64,000 nucleotides of DNA from contig NZ_CP075188.1 in NCBI RefSeq assembly GCF_020510525.1, positions 3,162,001 to 3,226,000 of the forward strand, given 5' to 3'. The translations under genes and the position numbers were made by a program. Source of the DNA: Quatrionicoccus australiensis (GTDB lineage: Bacteria > Pseudomonadota > Gammaproteobacteria > Burkholderiales > Rhodocyclaceae). Below, in pieces: positions 27,299 to 35,446 of this stretch; within the stretch, counting starts at the first letter, position 1, and each line of letters starts with the position of its first letter. Below the pieces are notes generated by a model that was not told the DNA's origin, ran no database searches, and worked only from the letters and a program-made list of their open reading frames with translations.

Positions 27299-28099
27299 TT
27301 ACTTTGCCCGGAGGTAGAGTTGTTTTTGGGTCTGTCCGCCAGGTGGTAAGCGCTCCTCGGTAACGAACAAATCTGCCTTTGCCTTTACGAGGTCGGACAA
27401 TTTCTTAAAGCCGTATACCCGAGAGTCGAAGTCAGGCTGGAGCTTCGTCAGATAGCTGCCAAATGTTCCCATATGAGCCCAGCCACTCTCATCGGAGGAT
27501 TGCTCGAGGGCTGAAAGGACAAATTCCTTCGGAAAAACAGGTGGTGTTACCACCGCTGGACTAGCTTTGCTTTCTACCGCAGGAGCTGCATCAGATTTCG
27601 TTGGTGCCACCTCTGGCTCTGAAGTAGGTCGGCGCAGGACTTCCGTGAGAATGAATTTATTGCAAGCATTACGAAAAGCGTCTGGGGTTTTTTGCTCGCC
27701 AAAACCTAAGACGAGTAGTCCTTCTTCGCGAATTCGAGTGGCTAGGCCGGTAAAGTCGCTATCACTGGTAATGAGGCAGAATCCGTCCAAACGCCGCGTA
27801 TAGAGCAAATCCATTGCGTCGATAATGAGAGTGCTGTCAGTCGCATTTTTCCCGGTTGTGTAGGCGAACTGTTGAACTGGCTTAATCGCATATTTCTGAA
27901 GAACCTTTTTCCAGGATGAGCTATTCGGAGAGGTGAAATCACCATAAATCCGCTTGACCGAAGCCTCACCAAAGCGTGCGACTTCGCCTAGTATTCCTTC
28001 AATTACAGCGGCTTGTGCGTTATCGGCGTCAATGAGCACCGCTAGTCGAAGAGTGGGTTCTTCGGATTCAATCTTTGCTACGAGTCGTGGGGAAACCAT
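27299..28099 (-). CDS. NYN-domain putative RNase with C-terminal LOTUS/OST-HTH domain
   Basis: First gene of the operon with RavA and ViaA types. NYN/PIN-like nuclease domain with acidic residues in LAVLIDADNA, ATDSTLIIDAMDLL and ITSDSDFTGLATRIREEG, the usual metal-binding set of LabA/DUF88 proteins; then a low-complexity Pro/Ala linker (about 55 residues) and a LOTUS domain (last 75 residues, FVLSALEQSSDESGWAHMGTFG). LOTUS domains bind RNA (G-quadruplex or structured) or protein partners. Start at 28099 has AGGTG five bases upstream; a 12-codon longer start at 28135 exists but has a poor site. Cleavage activity is inferred from the motifs. Confidence 0.85.
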   Translation of the reverse strand: MVSPRLVAKIESEEPTLRLAVLIDADNAQAAVIEGILGEVARFGEASVKRIYGDFTSPNSSSWKKVLQKYAIKPVQQFAYTTGKNATDSTLIIDAMDLLYTRRLDGFCLITSDSDFTGLATRIREEGLLVLGFGEQKTPDAFRNACNKFILTEVLRRPTSEPEVAPTKSDAAPAVESKASPAVVTPPVFPKEFVLSALEQSSDESGWAHMGTFGSYLTKLQPDFDSRVYGFKKLSDLVKAKADLFVTEERLPPGGQTQKQLYLRAK

Positions 28100-28135
28100 T
28101 GCAGCACCTGAAGTGACCAGTGAAGACGAAATCAT

Positions 28136-28383
28136 AGTGCATACGCACCTGGATTTTCACGGTGCATTTGACACATTCAGGAGGTTCGCCGCTCAGACTA
28201 GGCTCGATAGAAAAAAACGACAGATTTCGGAGCCACTGCGGACCTATGCTGCATAAGCACCGAAAGTCAGCTAATGCCGAACTGCTGCAAATGAGTAACT
28301 CAGTCGAATGACCGCTCCAATTAGATCCCAGCCACGAAACCGTTGAGCAATTCAGCGGCTCCCCAGCCAAAACCGCCCGCCCC
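28136..28383. other. AT-rich spacer upstream of the NYN-ravA-viaA operon
   Basis: About 250 bases with no convincing gene. It must hold the leftward promoter of the NYN gene, but I see no strong -35/-10 pair. Composition returns to GC-rich near 28340, which I take as the right edge of the accessory insert. Confidence 0.5.
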
Positions 28384-28416
28384 CAGCGGTCGACCATCCA
28401 AAATCGCCGTTTTCCC
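28384..28416 (-). repeat. GGTCGACC repeat copy after the peptidase-like gene
   Basis: Leftward it reads GGCGATTTTGGATGGTCGACCGCTG, adjoining the stop codon of the peptidase-like gene. Confidence 0.75.
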
Positions 28417-29348
28417 TAGCCCGCCACGCACTCGGCGACCCAGCCCAGAGCCTTGCTGCAGGCGCGGGTGATGGGCGGGGAGTAGCCGTGGCCGGCGCCG
28501 GCGACGGGTAGCCAGGTGGCTTCAGGCCAGGCGCGGTAGAGCGTGCGGGCGATGTTGGGGGAGCAGACCGGGTCGGCGGTGCCGTGCACGATGGCGGCGG
28601 GGATGTGGCGGATGCGGTCAATGCCGTCGAGCAGGCGGCCGGGCGCGATGAAACAGTCGTGCAGCAGGTAGTGCAGGCGAACGCGGGCCTGCGCGACTTG
28701 CGCGGCGTCGGGCGGCGCGGCGAGCGGCGGCACGCCGTGCTGTGCCCTTTCGTAATCGAGCCAGGCGCGCACCGCGGCAGCGGCGGCCTGCGGCTCGGGG
28801 CCGAGGATGCGGCGGGCGTAGGCGGCGAGCAGGTCGTCCTGCTCGGCAGCCGGCATGGCGGCGGCAAAGGCGGCCCAGCCGGCGGGTGGCGTGGCGTTGC
28901 TGCCCTGGACGTAGGCGGCGATTTCGCTACGCGAGCCGAGAAAGACGCCCTGCAGGACAAGGCCCTGCACGCGCTCCGGAAAGAGTTGGGCATAGGCCAG
29001 CGCCAGCAGGCTGCCCCAGCCGCCGCCGAAGACGATCCAGGCCGAGAGGCCGAGCGCCTCGCGCACGTAGTCGAGATCGGCGACCAGGTCGGGCGTCGTG
29101 TTCGCCTGCAGTGCGCCGTGAGGCTGGCTATGGCCGCAACCGCGCGGGTCGGGCAGGATGGCGTGAAAGCGCTGCGGATCGAAAAGCTGGCTCAGTTGCG
29201 GCGCGCAGCCGGTGCCCGGACCGCCCGGCAAAAACAGCACCGGCAGGCCGTCGACCGCGGCGCATTCCTCGACGTACACGACATGGCCATCGCCGACCGC
29301 CATCTGGCGGGCACAATGTGTCTGGCGGGCGGCAAGCTGCCTGTTCAA
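28416..29348 (-). CDS. Proline iminopeptidase-like alpha/beta hydrolase lacking the nucleophile Ser
   Basis: 310 residues with the proline iminopeptidase (S33) layout: oxyanion FLPGGPGTGC, DPRGCGHSQPHG, and catalytic Asp259 (HGTADPV) and His287 (GAGHGYS). The nucleophile elbow, normally GGSWGS with the catalytic Ser at position 110, reads GGGWGS here: the codon is GGC, so residue 110 is Gly. Asp and His are kept. Either the protein is catalytically dead or it uses another residue (Ser113 is three on). It is followed, four bases away, by nothing in the same direction; the regulator gene upstream ends 3 bases before its start, so it is the tail of the sensor-regulator operon. Confidence 0.82.
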   Translation of the reverse strand: MNRQLAARQTHCARQMAVGDGHVVYVEECAAVDGLPVLFLPGGPGTGCAPQLSQLFDPQRFHAILPDPRGCGHSQPHGALQANTTPDLVADLDYVREALGLSAWIVFGGGWGSLLALAYAQLFPERVQGLVLQGVFLGSRSEIAAYVQGSNATPPAGWAAFAAAMPAAEQDDLLAAYARRILGPEPQAAAAAVRAWLDYERAQHGVPPLAAPPDAAQVAQARVRLHYLLHDCFIAPGRLLDGIDRIRHIPAAIVHGTADPVCSPNIARTLYRAWPEATWLPVAGAGHGYSPPITRACSKALGWVAECVAG

Positions 29349-29350
29349 TC

Positions 29351-29998
29351 TCAGGCCTCAAGCAAGCCGTTGCGCAGGGCAACCAGCGTCAGTTCGCTGG
29401 CGTTGCTGACATTGAGCTTCTGCTTGATGTGATAGAGATGCGTGCCGACCGTGCTCGGGCTGAGGCAGAAGCTGGCCGCCACGTCATTCACCGAGCGCCC
29501 TTCGGCGAGCTTCATGAACACCGCCAGTTCCTTCTCGGTCAGCGTGTCGACCGGGTTGTCGGAACCGGCGAGCTGGGCCAGTGCGACGGTCTGCGCCAGC
29601 GCCGGGTCGAGGTAGCGGCGACCGCCGGCAACCTGGCCGACGGCGCGCAGGAACTCCTCCGGCTCGGCGCGTTTGCACAGGTAGCCGCGCGCCCCGAGGC
29701 GCAGGGCGCGTACCGGCACGATGTCGTCGTGATGCGCCGAGAGCATCAGCACCTGCGCCTTCGCCTCCCAGGCGAGCAGGCGTTCGAGCGCGGCGAGGCC
29801 GCCGATGCCGGGCATCGAGACATCCATGACGACGAGGTCGGGCTGTACTTCGGCAAAACTGCGCAGCGCCGATTCGCCGTCGGCGCATTCGGCGACGACC
29901 TCGGCGCCGGCGCCTTCGAGCAGCAGGCGAAAGCCGAGCCGGACGATCGAGTGGTCATCGGCGAGCAGGACGCGGACGCCCTTGAGTGCTGGATTCAT
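29351..29998 (-). CDS. Response regulator, NarL/FixJ family
   Basis: 215 residues: receiver domain (1-120) with the acidic pocket DDH, phosphoacceptor Asp in LVVMDVSMPG, and Lys in YLCKRAEPEEF; LuxR-type HTH (about 148-212, VNDVAASFCLSPSTVGTHLYHIKQKL). Start overlaps the sensor gene by four bases (ATGA), so it is its cognate partner. A truncated copy of its 3' end lies at 22.8 kb. It sits in an operon running TonB, receptor, sensor, regulator, peptidase, next to quinoprotein genes, so control of alcohol oxidation or receptor expression is likely (as with PedR/AgmR-type regulators). Confidence 0.9.
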   Translation of the reverse strand: MNPALKGVRVLLADDHSIVRLGFRLLLEGAGAEVVAECADGESALRSFAEVQPDLVVMDVSMPGIGGLAALERLLAWEAKAQVLMLSAHHDDIVPVRALRLGARGYLCKRAEPEEFLRAVGQVAGGRRYLDPALAQTVALAQLAGSDNPVDTLTEKELAVFMKLAEGRSVNDVAASFCLSPSTVGTHLYHIKQKLNVSNASELTLVALRNGLLEA

Positions 29999-31359
29999 GC
30001 GGTTTCCTCCAGGGAAAGCGAGAGCGGCAGGCAGGCTTCGAGGGCGAAGCCGCCCGCGGCCCGGTTGTTGAGTACGAGTTTTCCGCCGAGCAGCGCGATG
30101 CGCTCGGCCATACCGGTCAAGCCGAGACCGCTGCCAGCCTGGGCCGACCGGCTGCCGCGGCCACGGCCGTTGTCACGCAGGGCGATCTGCAGGACATCGC
30201 CCTGGCGCCGGATGTCGAGTTCGACGCGGCTGGCGCCAGCATGCCGGGCAACATTGGTCAGGCCTTCCTGGACGATGCGCAACACGGTCTGTTCGACGAC
30301 TTCGCCGAGCGCGCCATCGCCCGGTGCGACGCTGCTGCGCAGTTCGATGTCTTCATGCTGCAGTTGCCAGGCGAGCAGGCTGCGTTCGAGGCGCGCCGCC
30401 AGGCTGCCGCTGGCGGGCGGACGCAGGCGATGCAGGATGCCGCGCACACCTTCCTGCATCTCGCCGGTCACCGCGACGATGCCCTGCGCCGGCGCATGCA
30501 GCGCCGGCTGCTCGGCGCTGCGCTGGACGATGGCGCCGGCCAGGGCGCGCACGGCGGTGATGCCTTGCGCCAGCTCGTCGTGCAGTTCGCGGGCGATGGC
30601 GCGGCGCTCCTCGTCGAGCCGGGCCTGCAGATGTTCGCCGACTTCGCGCTCGGTTTCGAGCCGGACATTGCTGTCGACCGCTGCCGCCAGCCGGTCGGCC
30701 ATGCCGTTGAAGGCGCGCGACAGGCGACCGAGTTCGGGCGTCGCGAAGACCGGCAGGCGGGTATCGAAACGCCCGGCGCCGGTCCGGTCGAGCGCCTGCA
30801 TGACCTGGGCGAGCGGGCGCAGGGCGCGGTCGAGGGCGCGCCGCGTCGCGAAGAAGAGCAGGCCGAGCAGCGCCAGCGCCCAGCCGCTCATCGCCAGCAG
30901 CTCGTCCCAGGCATCGAGCAGGGAGCGCGAGGCGTCCGGCGTCAGCAGCAGTTGCAGTTCGCCGACGGCCAGCCGGCGCGGCGCCAGCTCGGGTTCGAGC
31001 ACGGCGGCAAACGCTGCCGGCACGCTGCGTCCGGCCTTGTAGGTCGGTGGCGGCGACTTGTAGAGACGCGTACCGTCGGCAGCAAAAACCTCCAGCGCAT
31101 TGGCGCGGATGCGGCCGAGCGGACGGACCATGCCGAGCATGCGCGCTTCCAGTTCGACCGCCGGCACGCCCTGCATTTCGGCACTGAGCGCGGTCAGCCA
31201 TTGCAGCGAAACGCGGTTGGCGGCTTCGACTTCTTCGTGGATCGCCTCGCGTGCGCCGTGCAGCCAGAGGCCGGCCAGCACCAGCAGCAGGCTGGCGGCA
31301 AAGCCGGTCAGGACGAGGCTGATGCGGGTGTGCAGACTGGCCGGGCGCAGGCGACGCAT
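29995..31359 (-). CDS. Sensor histidine kinase, NarX/HisKA_3 type
   Basis: 454 residues. Membrane helix about 13-35, periplasmic domain about 36-155, second helix about 156-177, HAMP about 178-235, HisKA_3 dimerisation domain with phosphoacceptor His260 in ARELHDELAQG, and HATPase_c with DNGRGRG and GLGLTGMAERIALLGG. Two bases separate it from the receptor gene upstream and it overlaps the regulator gene downstream. Signal unknown; linkage to the receptor and quinoprotein genes suggests alcohol or metal sensing. Confidence 0.9.
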   Translation of the reverse strand: MRRLRPASLHTRISLVLTGFAASLLLVLAGLWLHGAREAIHEEVEAANRVSLQWLTALSAEMQGVPAVELEARMLGMVRPLGRIRANALEVFAADGTRLYKSPPPTYKAGRSVPAAFAAVLEPELAPRRLAVGELQLLLTPDASRSLLDAWDELLAMSGWALALLGLLFFATRRALDRALRPLAQVMQALDRTGAGRFDTRLPVFATPELGRLSRAFNGMADRLAAAVDSNVRLETEREVGEHLQARLDEERRAIARELHDELAQGITAVRALAGAIVQRSAEQPALHAPAQGIVAVTGEMQEGVRGILHRLRPPASGSLAARLERSLLAWQLQHEDIELRSSVAPGDGALGEVVEQTVLRIVQEGLTNVARHAGASRVELDIRRQGDVLQIALRDNGRGRGSRSAQAGSGLGLTGMAERIALLGGKLVLNNRAAGGFALEACLPLSLSLEETA

Positions 31360-31361
31360 GT

Positions 31362-33665
31362 TCAGCTCCCGAAGGCGACGCGCAGGCCGAGCCAGGCGGC
31401 GCGCGGCGCGCCCGGCGCGACGAAGGTTTCACGCCGCCAGTTGGCCGAATCGATCTGGAAGGCACCGCCGGCAAACGGGTTCTCGGCGAGCGCCCCTGCC
31501 GTCGCATAGCGCTTGTCGAAAACGTTGTTGAGCTTGGCGAACAGCTGCCAGCCGCCGCCCAGGCGCACTTCGGCATTCAGGTTGAGGATGGCGTAGCCGG
31601 GAATCTTGCCGGCGCCGTCGTAGGTGCGCGTCGTGCCGAGACTGTCGGTGTACGTGCCGGCCTGGTGCTGGTTGTTTTCGTTGCCGCGCGCGTACTGGCT
31701 GGAAAAGGCCTGGATATCGCCGCCGACGCGCAGCCAGTCGGTCGACTGCCAGGAAAGGCCGATTTTCAGGCTGTGCGCCGGCAAACCGGGCAGGCGGTCG
31801 CCCTTCTTCACGTAGATTTCGTCGTCCTGGCCGCCGCCCGTGCATTCCGGCGCCGTGCCACGCGTGCTGTTGTTCTCGGCCAGGATACAGGCGGCGGACT
31901 GGAAGGTGGCGTGCAGCCAGCTGTAATTGGCAAACCAGTGGACGCTGCGCCGGCGGCCGTTGATGCCGAGTTCCAGCCCCTGGCGCTGCGTCTTGCCGAA
32001 GTTGGTGAAATAGCCGGCGCTGGTCGAGGTGCCGACGAAGAGGATGTCGTTGGACGAAACAGTACGGTAGACGCCGGCATTCCACTCGATATTGCCGGCC
32101 AGCCGGCCGCGCAGCCCGGCTTCGACGGTGCGCGCAATGACCTGCTTGAGATAGGGATCGGCCGCCATCGAGTTGGGCAGGGTGCATGGATTGGCCGGAT
32201 CGGCGCAGCCCAGTTCGATCGGCGTCGGGATGCGGTTGCCCTGGCTGAAGCCGGCGTAGGCATTGAGCGCCGTCGCCGCCTGCCAGCTGATGCCGAGCGC
32301 CGGGTTGAGGCTGCGGTAGGAATGGTTGCCGTCGAGATTGGGCGCCACCGGGTTGAGTTCGTCCTGCGTCGTGACCCGGCTCTGGTTGTAGCGCAGCGAC
32401 GCGGTCAGATGCAGATCGGGCTGCAGGCGGATGGTGTCGGTGGCGAACAGGCTGGCCGTGCGCGTCATGCCGCGCAGACGGTTCTCCTCTTCGGCCGGCG
32501 CCAGGTTCGACACATCGCGCGTCGCATCGATGACGCCGAGTTCCTGCGTCTGCTGGAAACGCATGCGGGCATGGTCGTAGGAGACGCCGAGGGTCAGTTG
32601 CTGCCGCTCGCTGCTCAGGTTCCACTGCACGGCACCGCCGCTGCCGAACTGGCGGGTACGGGTGCGGTTGTAGGCGCCGGATTCCTGGTTGGAGACGCCG
32701 TCGAAAACGCCGTCCTCGAATTCGTCGTTGACGTCGCCGTTCAAGGTGCGCGTCTGGTTGTGGCGGACATAGACATTGCCCGACAGGCTCTGCGTATCGC
32801 TCAACCACAGGCGGCCGGTGAGCGCGAGCTGGGTCAGGTCGTTGCGCGTGCGATCCGGGTGCGTGAACACCTGAGCGCGGCGCTCGGCCCACATCGATTC
32901 GGGCAACAGGCCGTTGCCGGTCATTCGGGTCAGGGCGCGGCTCAGGCTGAGGTCGGCCTCGCCGGCGGCGCCGCGCACGGAGAGCTTGGCGAACAGGTTT
33001 TTCGCATCCGACTTCGAGTGATCGCGCCAGCCGTCCTCGCGGAACCAGTCGCCGCCGACATACCAGCCCAGCGTGCCGTCGTTGCCGCCGTGCTCAAGCT
33101 CGAGATTGCTGCGCCCGAAGCTGCCGCCGGACAGTTCCATCTTGCTGCCCGGCTGGCTGAAACCGCTCTTGGTCCGGATGGAGAGCGCGCCGCCCAGCGT
33201 GTTCAGGCCGAACAGCGGGTTCGAGCCGGGCATCAGTTCCATGCCGGCAATCGCCGAATGTGGCAGCAATTCCCAGTTCACCGTGTCGCCGAAGGGCTCG
33301 TTGACGCGCACGCCGTCGACATAGACCGACAGGCCCTGCGCCGTGCCGAGCAGCGGCGAGGCGGTGAAGCCGCGGTAATTGAGATCGACCTGGAAGGGAT
33401 TGCCCTGGATCTCGTTCACGTTGACGCTGGGCAACTGGCGCGCCATGAACTCTGGCAGGTTGAGGCTTTCCTGTTCTTCGAGCTGGCGGCTGCCGACCGA
33501 CTGCACATTGGCCGGCACCTGCCAGCGCGGAATGCCGAGGCCGGCCAGCGGCGAGTTGCCGATCACCTCGACGGTGGCGGTTTCGATCAGGTTTTCGGCG
33601 GCCAGGGCCGGGCCGAAAGCAGCGGCCAGCGCGAGGCCGAGGGCGGATTTGGGGATTTGTCTCAT
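31362..33665 (-). CDS. TonB-dependent outer-membrane receptor of the quinoprotein region
   Basis: 767 residues: signal peptide (cleavage near GPALAAE), N-terminal TATVEVIGNSPLAGLGIPRW, plug with VPANVQSVGSRQLEEQ and GTAQGLSVYVDGVRVNEPFGDTVNW, a large barrel, and a C-terminal Phe-Gly-Ser end. The plug sequence differs from siderophore receptors and resembles receptors often found beside methanol/ethanol dehydrogenase and lanthanide genes (inference). Overlaps the TonB gene start region by four bases and is followed two bases later by the sensor kinase, an operon TonB-receptor-sensor-regulator. Confidence 0.88.
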   Translation of the reverse strand: MRQIPKSALGLALAAAFGPALAAENLIETATVEVIGNSPLAGLGIPRWQVPANVQSVGSRQLEEQESLNLPEFMARQLPSVNVNEIQGNPFQVDLNYRGFTASPLLGTAQGLSVYVDGVRVNEPFGDTVNWELLPHSAIAGMELMPGSNPLFGLNTLGGALSIRTKSGFSQPGSKMELSGGSFGRSNLELEHGGNDGTLGWYVGGDWFREDGWRDHSKSDAKNLFAKLSVRGAAGEADLSLSRALTRMTGNGLLPESMWAERRAQVFTHPDRTRNDLTQLALTGRLWLSDTQSLSGNVYVRHNQTRTLNGDVNDEFEDGVFDGVSNQESGAYNRTRTRQFGSGGAVQWNLSSERQQLTLGVSYDHARMRFQQTQELGVIDATRDVSNLAPAEEENRLRGMTRTASLFATDTIRLQPDLHLTASLRYNQSRVTTQDELNPVAPNLDGNHSYRSLNPALGISWQAATALNAYAGFSQGNRIPTPIELGCADPANPCTLPNSMAADPYLKQVIARTVEAGLRGRLAGNIEWNAGVYRTVSSNDILFVGTSTSAGYFTNFGKTQRQGLELGINGRRRSVHWFANYSWLHATFQSAACILAENNSTRGTAPECTGGGQDDEIYVKKGDRLPGLPAHSLKIGLSWQSTDWLRVGGDIQAFSSQYARGNENNQHQAGTYTDSLGTTRTYDGAGKIPGYAILNLNAEVRLGGGWQLFAKLNNVFDKRYATAGALAENPFAGGAFQIDSANWRRETFVAPGAPRAAWLGLRVAFGS

Positions 33666-34429
33666 GTTGTTTTTTTGAGTTTGTAATTGACCGGGACCAG
33701 CACCTGAATCTCGTTGCCTTCCAGCGCCGCCGGCAGCGCCGGCAGGCCGGACAGCTCTCCGACCATGGCCAGCGCGTGCTGATCGAGAATGCCGTAGCCG
33801 CTCGAACGCTCGACTTCGATATGCAGCAGGTTGCCCTTGCGCGCCACGGTCAGGCGCAGACGGACCTCGCCCTCCCAGCCGCGCAGGGCGGCGACGCGCG
33901 GATATTCCTGGTGGCGCGCGAACAGTTCGGCGAGCTGGCGACGGTAGGCGGCGAGCAGATCGGCCTGCGCCGGTGCAGCCGCAGCGGTCGACGCCGGCAA
34001 AACGGCATTTTCCGCAGCGGGCCGGGCGCTGGCGGCAGCGGGCACGACAGGAGCGGCTGCGACGGGAACAGCGGCCGGCGCGACAGGCGGTGCAGGCACA
34101 CGCACCGGATCGGCCGGCCCGGCAGCCACCAGGACGCGCGCAGCCGCCTTCGGCTGCGGGCGCGGCGCAGGCTGCCGGACCTCTTGGGGGAGCGCGCCGG
34201 GCGCGGCTCCGGATGGGGTGGCGGCCATGGGCCGCAAGCTGGCGACGATGGGAGGCAACTCGAATGCCAGCGGCCGGCGCGGCGCCTGCGTCCAGGCGAG
34301 CAGGCCGGCATGCAGGGCAAGCGAGGCGAGCAAAATGGCCAGCAATTTACGGTCGACCGCCGGGAAATGCTCAAAACCTGACGGAAAGCCAAGCACCGGG
34401 GAAACGGTTCGCGATTTATTGCTGCTCAT
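33662..34429 (-). CDS. TonB-family energy transducer dedicated to the adjacent receptor
   Basis: 255 residues: one N-terminal membrane helix (about 30-48, LLAILLASLALHAGLLAW), a long Pro/Ala-rich periplasmic linker (about 60-160) and a C-terminal TonB domain (about 170-250, VRLRLTVARKGNLLHIEVERSSGYGILDQHAL). Transmits proton-motive force to outer-membrane receptors. No exbB/exbD nearby. A copy of the GGTCGACC repeat falls in its first 30 codons (about 34351-34358), where the repeat is usually between genes, so the true start may be a later codon just before the membrane helix. Confidence 0.82.
   Translation of the reverse strand: MSSNKSRTVSPVLGFPSGFEHFPAVDRKLLAILLASLALHAGLLAWTQAPRRPLAFELPPIVASLRPMAATPSGAAPGALPQEVRQPAPRPQPKAAARVLVAAGPADPVRVPAPPVAPAAVPVAAAPVVPAAASARPAAENAVLPASTAAAAPAQADLLAAYRRQLAELFARHQEYPRVAALRGWEGEVRLRLTVARKGNLLHIEVERSSGYGILDQHALAMVGELSGLPALPAALEGNEIQVLVPVNYKLKKTT
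34344..34372 (-). repeat. GGTCGACC repeat copy at the TonB gene start
   Basis: Leftward CCCGGCGGTCGACCG. It is the only well-matched copy with its flank inside an annotated N-terminus, which questions that start. Confidence 0.6.
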
Positions 34430-34433
34430 GCAA

Positions 34434-34470
34434 ACCCCTCCCCAGCCCTCCCCTTTTCAGGGGAGGGAGC
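34434..34470. repeat. CCTCCCC/GGGGAGG palindromic repeat, third copy
   Basis: CCCCTCCCC-AGC-CCTCCCC-TTTTC-AGGGGAGGG, near-identical to the two copies in the MITE-like element at 19.2 kb. Confidence 0.6.
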
Positions 34471-34507
34471 CCAAACCGATGGGCATACAAGGATAGGCGG
34501 CAGCTTT

Positions 34508-35446
34508 TCAGTGCGCATGCGGCAGGGCCTCGATTTCGGCGGCCGGGAAGAGATGCCCGACCGAGCGCCGGTATTCGCTGGCGCCCTGCGCCATGCCGGC
34601 AAATTCGGCGGGCAGCGGTCGGGCCAGCACTTCGTTCATGTCGAGACCGGCAGCGGCGGCCTCGCGCATGGCGCTCTGCAGCCAGGTCAGCCAGGCGCGC
34701 GTCTGGCGGATCGGCGCCGCATCGCGCGCCACGGCGCCATGGCCGGGGACCAGCGCGACGAAGCCGGGTTCGCGCGTGAGTGCTTCGAGTTGGTCGAGCG
34801 CCTGCAGCCAGTGCGCGACGTCGGCGTGCGGCGTGGTCGGGGCGCGGCCATTGAAGACCAGGTCGCCGGCGAACAAAACGCCGCTTTTTTCGTCGTAGAC
34901 CGCCAGATCGGCGCCGGTGTGGCCGTTCAGCGCGATCAGGCGCAGGCGGCGCCCGGCGACCTCGAGCGGGCCGGCGCCCAGACTGCGCGTCGGCACGACG
35001 ACCTCGGTGCCGCGCATCCAGTCGCCGCTCATCCGGAACAGGTTCTCGGCAAAGGCGTTGCCGTCGGCGGCGATGCCCTGCGCGGTGGCCGGCAAGGCGG
35101 CGAGCGGCAGGTCGGCAAAGGCCTGGTTGCCGAGGAAATGATCGGGGTGATGGTGGGTGTTGATGGCGAAGACGGGCGGCAGCGGCGTGACGGCGGCAAT
35201 CGCCTGGCGCATCTGGCGGCCGTAGCGCAGCGAGGGCCCGGTATCGATGACGATGACGCCGGCCGGCCCGACGATGAAAGCGGTATTGACGATATTGCCG
35301 CCGTTGACCGTATCGAAATCCTCGGTCCGGCCGATGAAGGCGTACACGTCGGACGCCACGGCCTGCGCCTTGAGCGCGTAGTCGTAGCCGGCGGCGCCGG
35401 CGGGCGCCACGGCAAGAATCAGGAGAGCGGCGAGCAGGCGTTTCAT
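34508..35446 (-). CDS. Quinoprotein relay system zinc metallohydrolase
   Basis: 312 residues: signal peptide (cleavage near AGAAGY), then a metallo-beta-lactamase fold with the zinc motif HHHPDH, AGDLVFNGRAP and PGHGAV. This subfamily occurs beside PQQ dehydrogenases and SoxYZ-like carriers and is named for that context; the substrate is unknown. Its start overlaps the stop of the SoxYZ-like gene by four bases (ATGA). A longer in-frame start upstream reads through the neighbour and is rejected. Confidence 0.88.
   Translation of the reverse strand: MKRLLAALLILAVAPAGAAGYDYALKAQAVASDVYAFIGRTEDFDTVNGGNIVNTAFIVGPAGVIVIDTGPSLRYGRQMRQAIAAVTPLPPVFAINTHHHPDHFLGNQAFADLPLAALPATAQGIAADGNAFAENLFRMSGDWMRGTEVVVPTRSLGAGPLEVAGRRLRLIALNGHTGADLAVYDEKSGVLFAGDLVFNGRAPTTPHADVAHWLQALDQLEALTREPGFVALVPGHGAVARDAAPIRQTRAWLTWLQSAMREAAAAGLDMNEVLARPLPAEFAGMAQGASEYRRSVGHLFPAAEIEALPHAH

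Noticed and set aside
22819..29511. Integrase-type attachment sites at the ends of the accessory block
   Set aside because: The repeat is a gene fragment of about 177 bases with scattered changes and no integrase or tRNA target is present.
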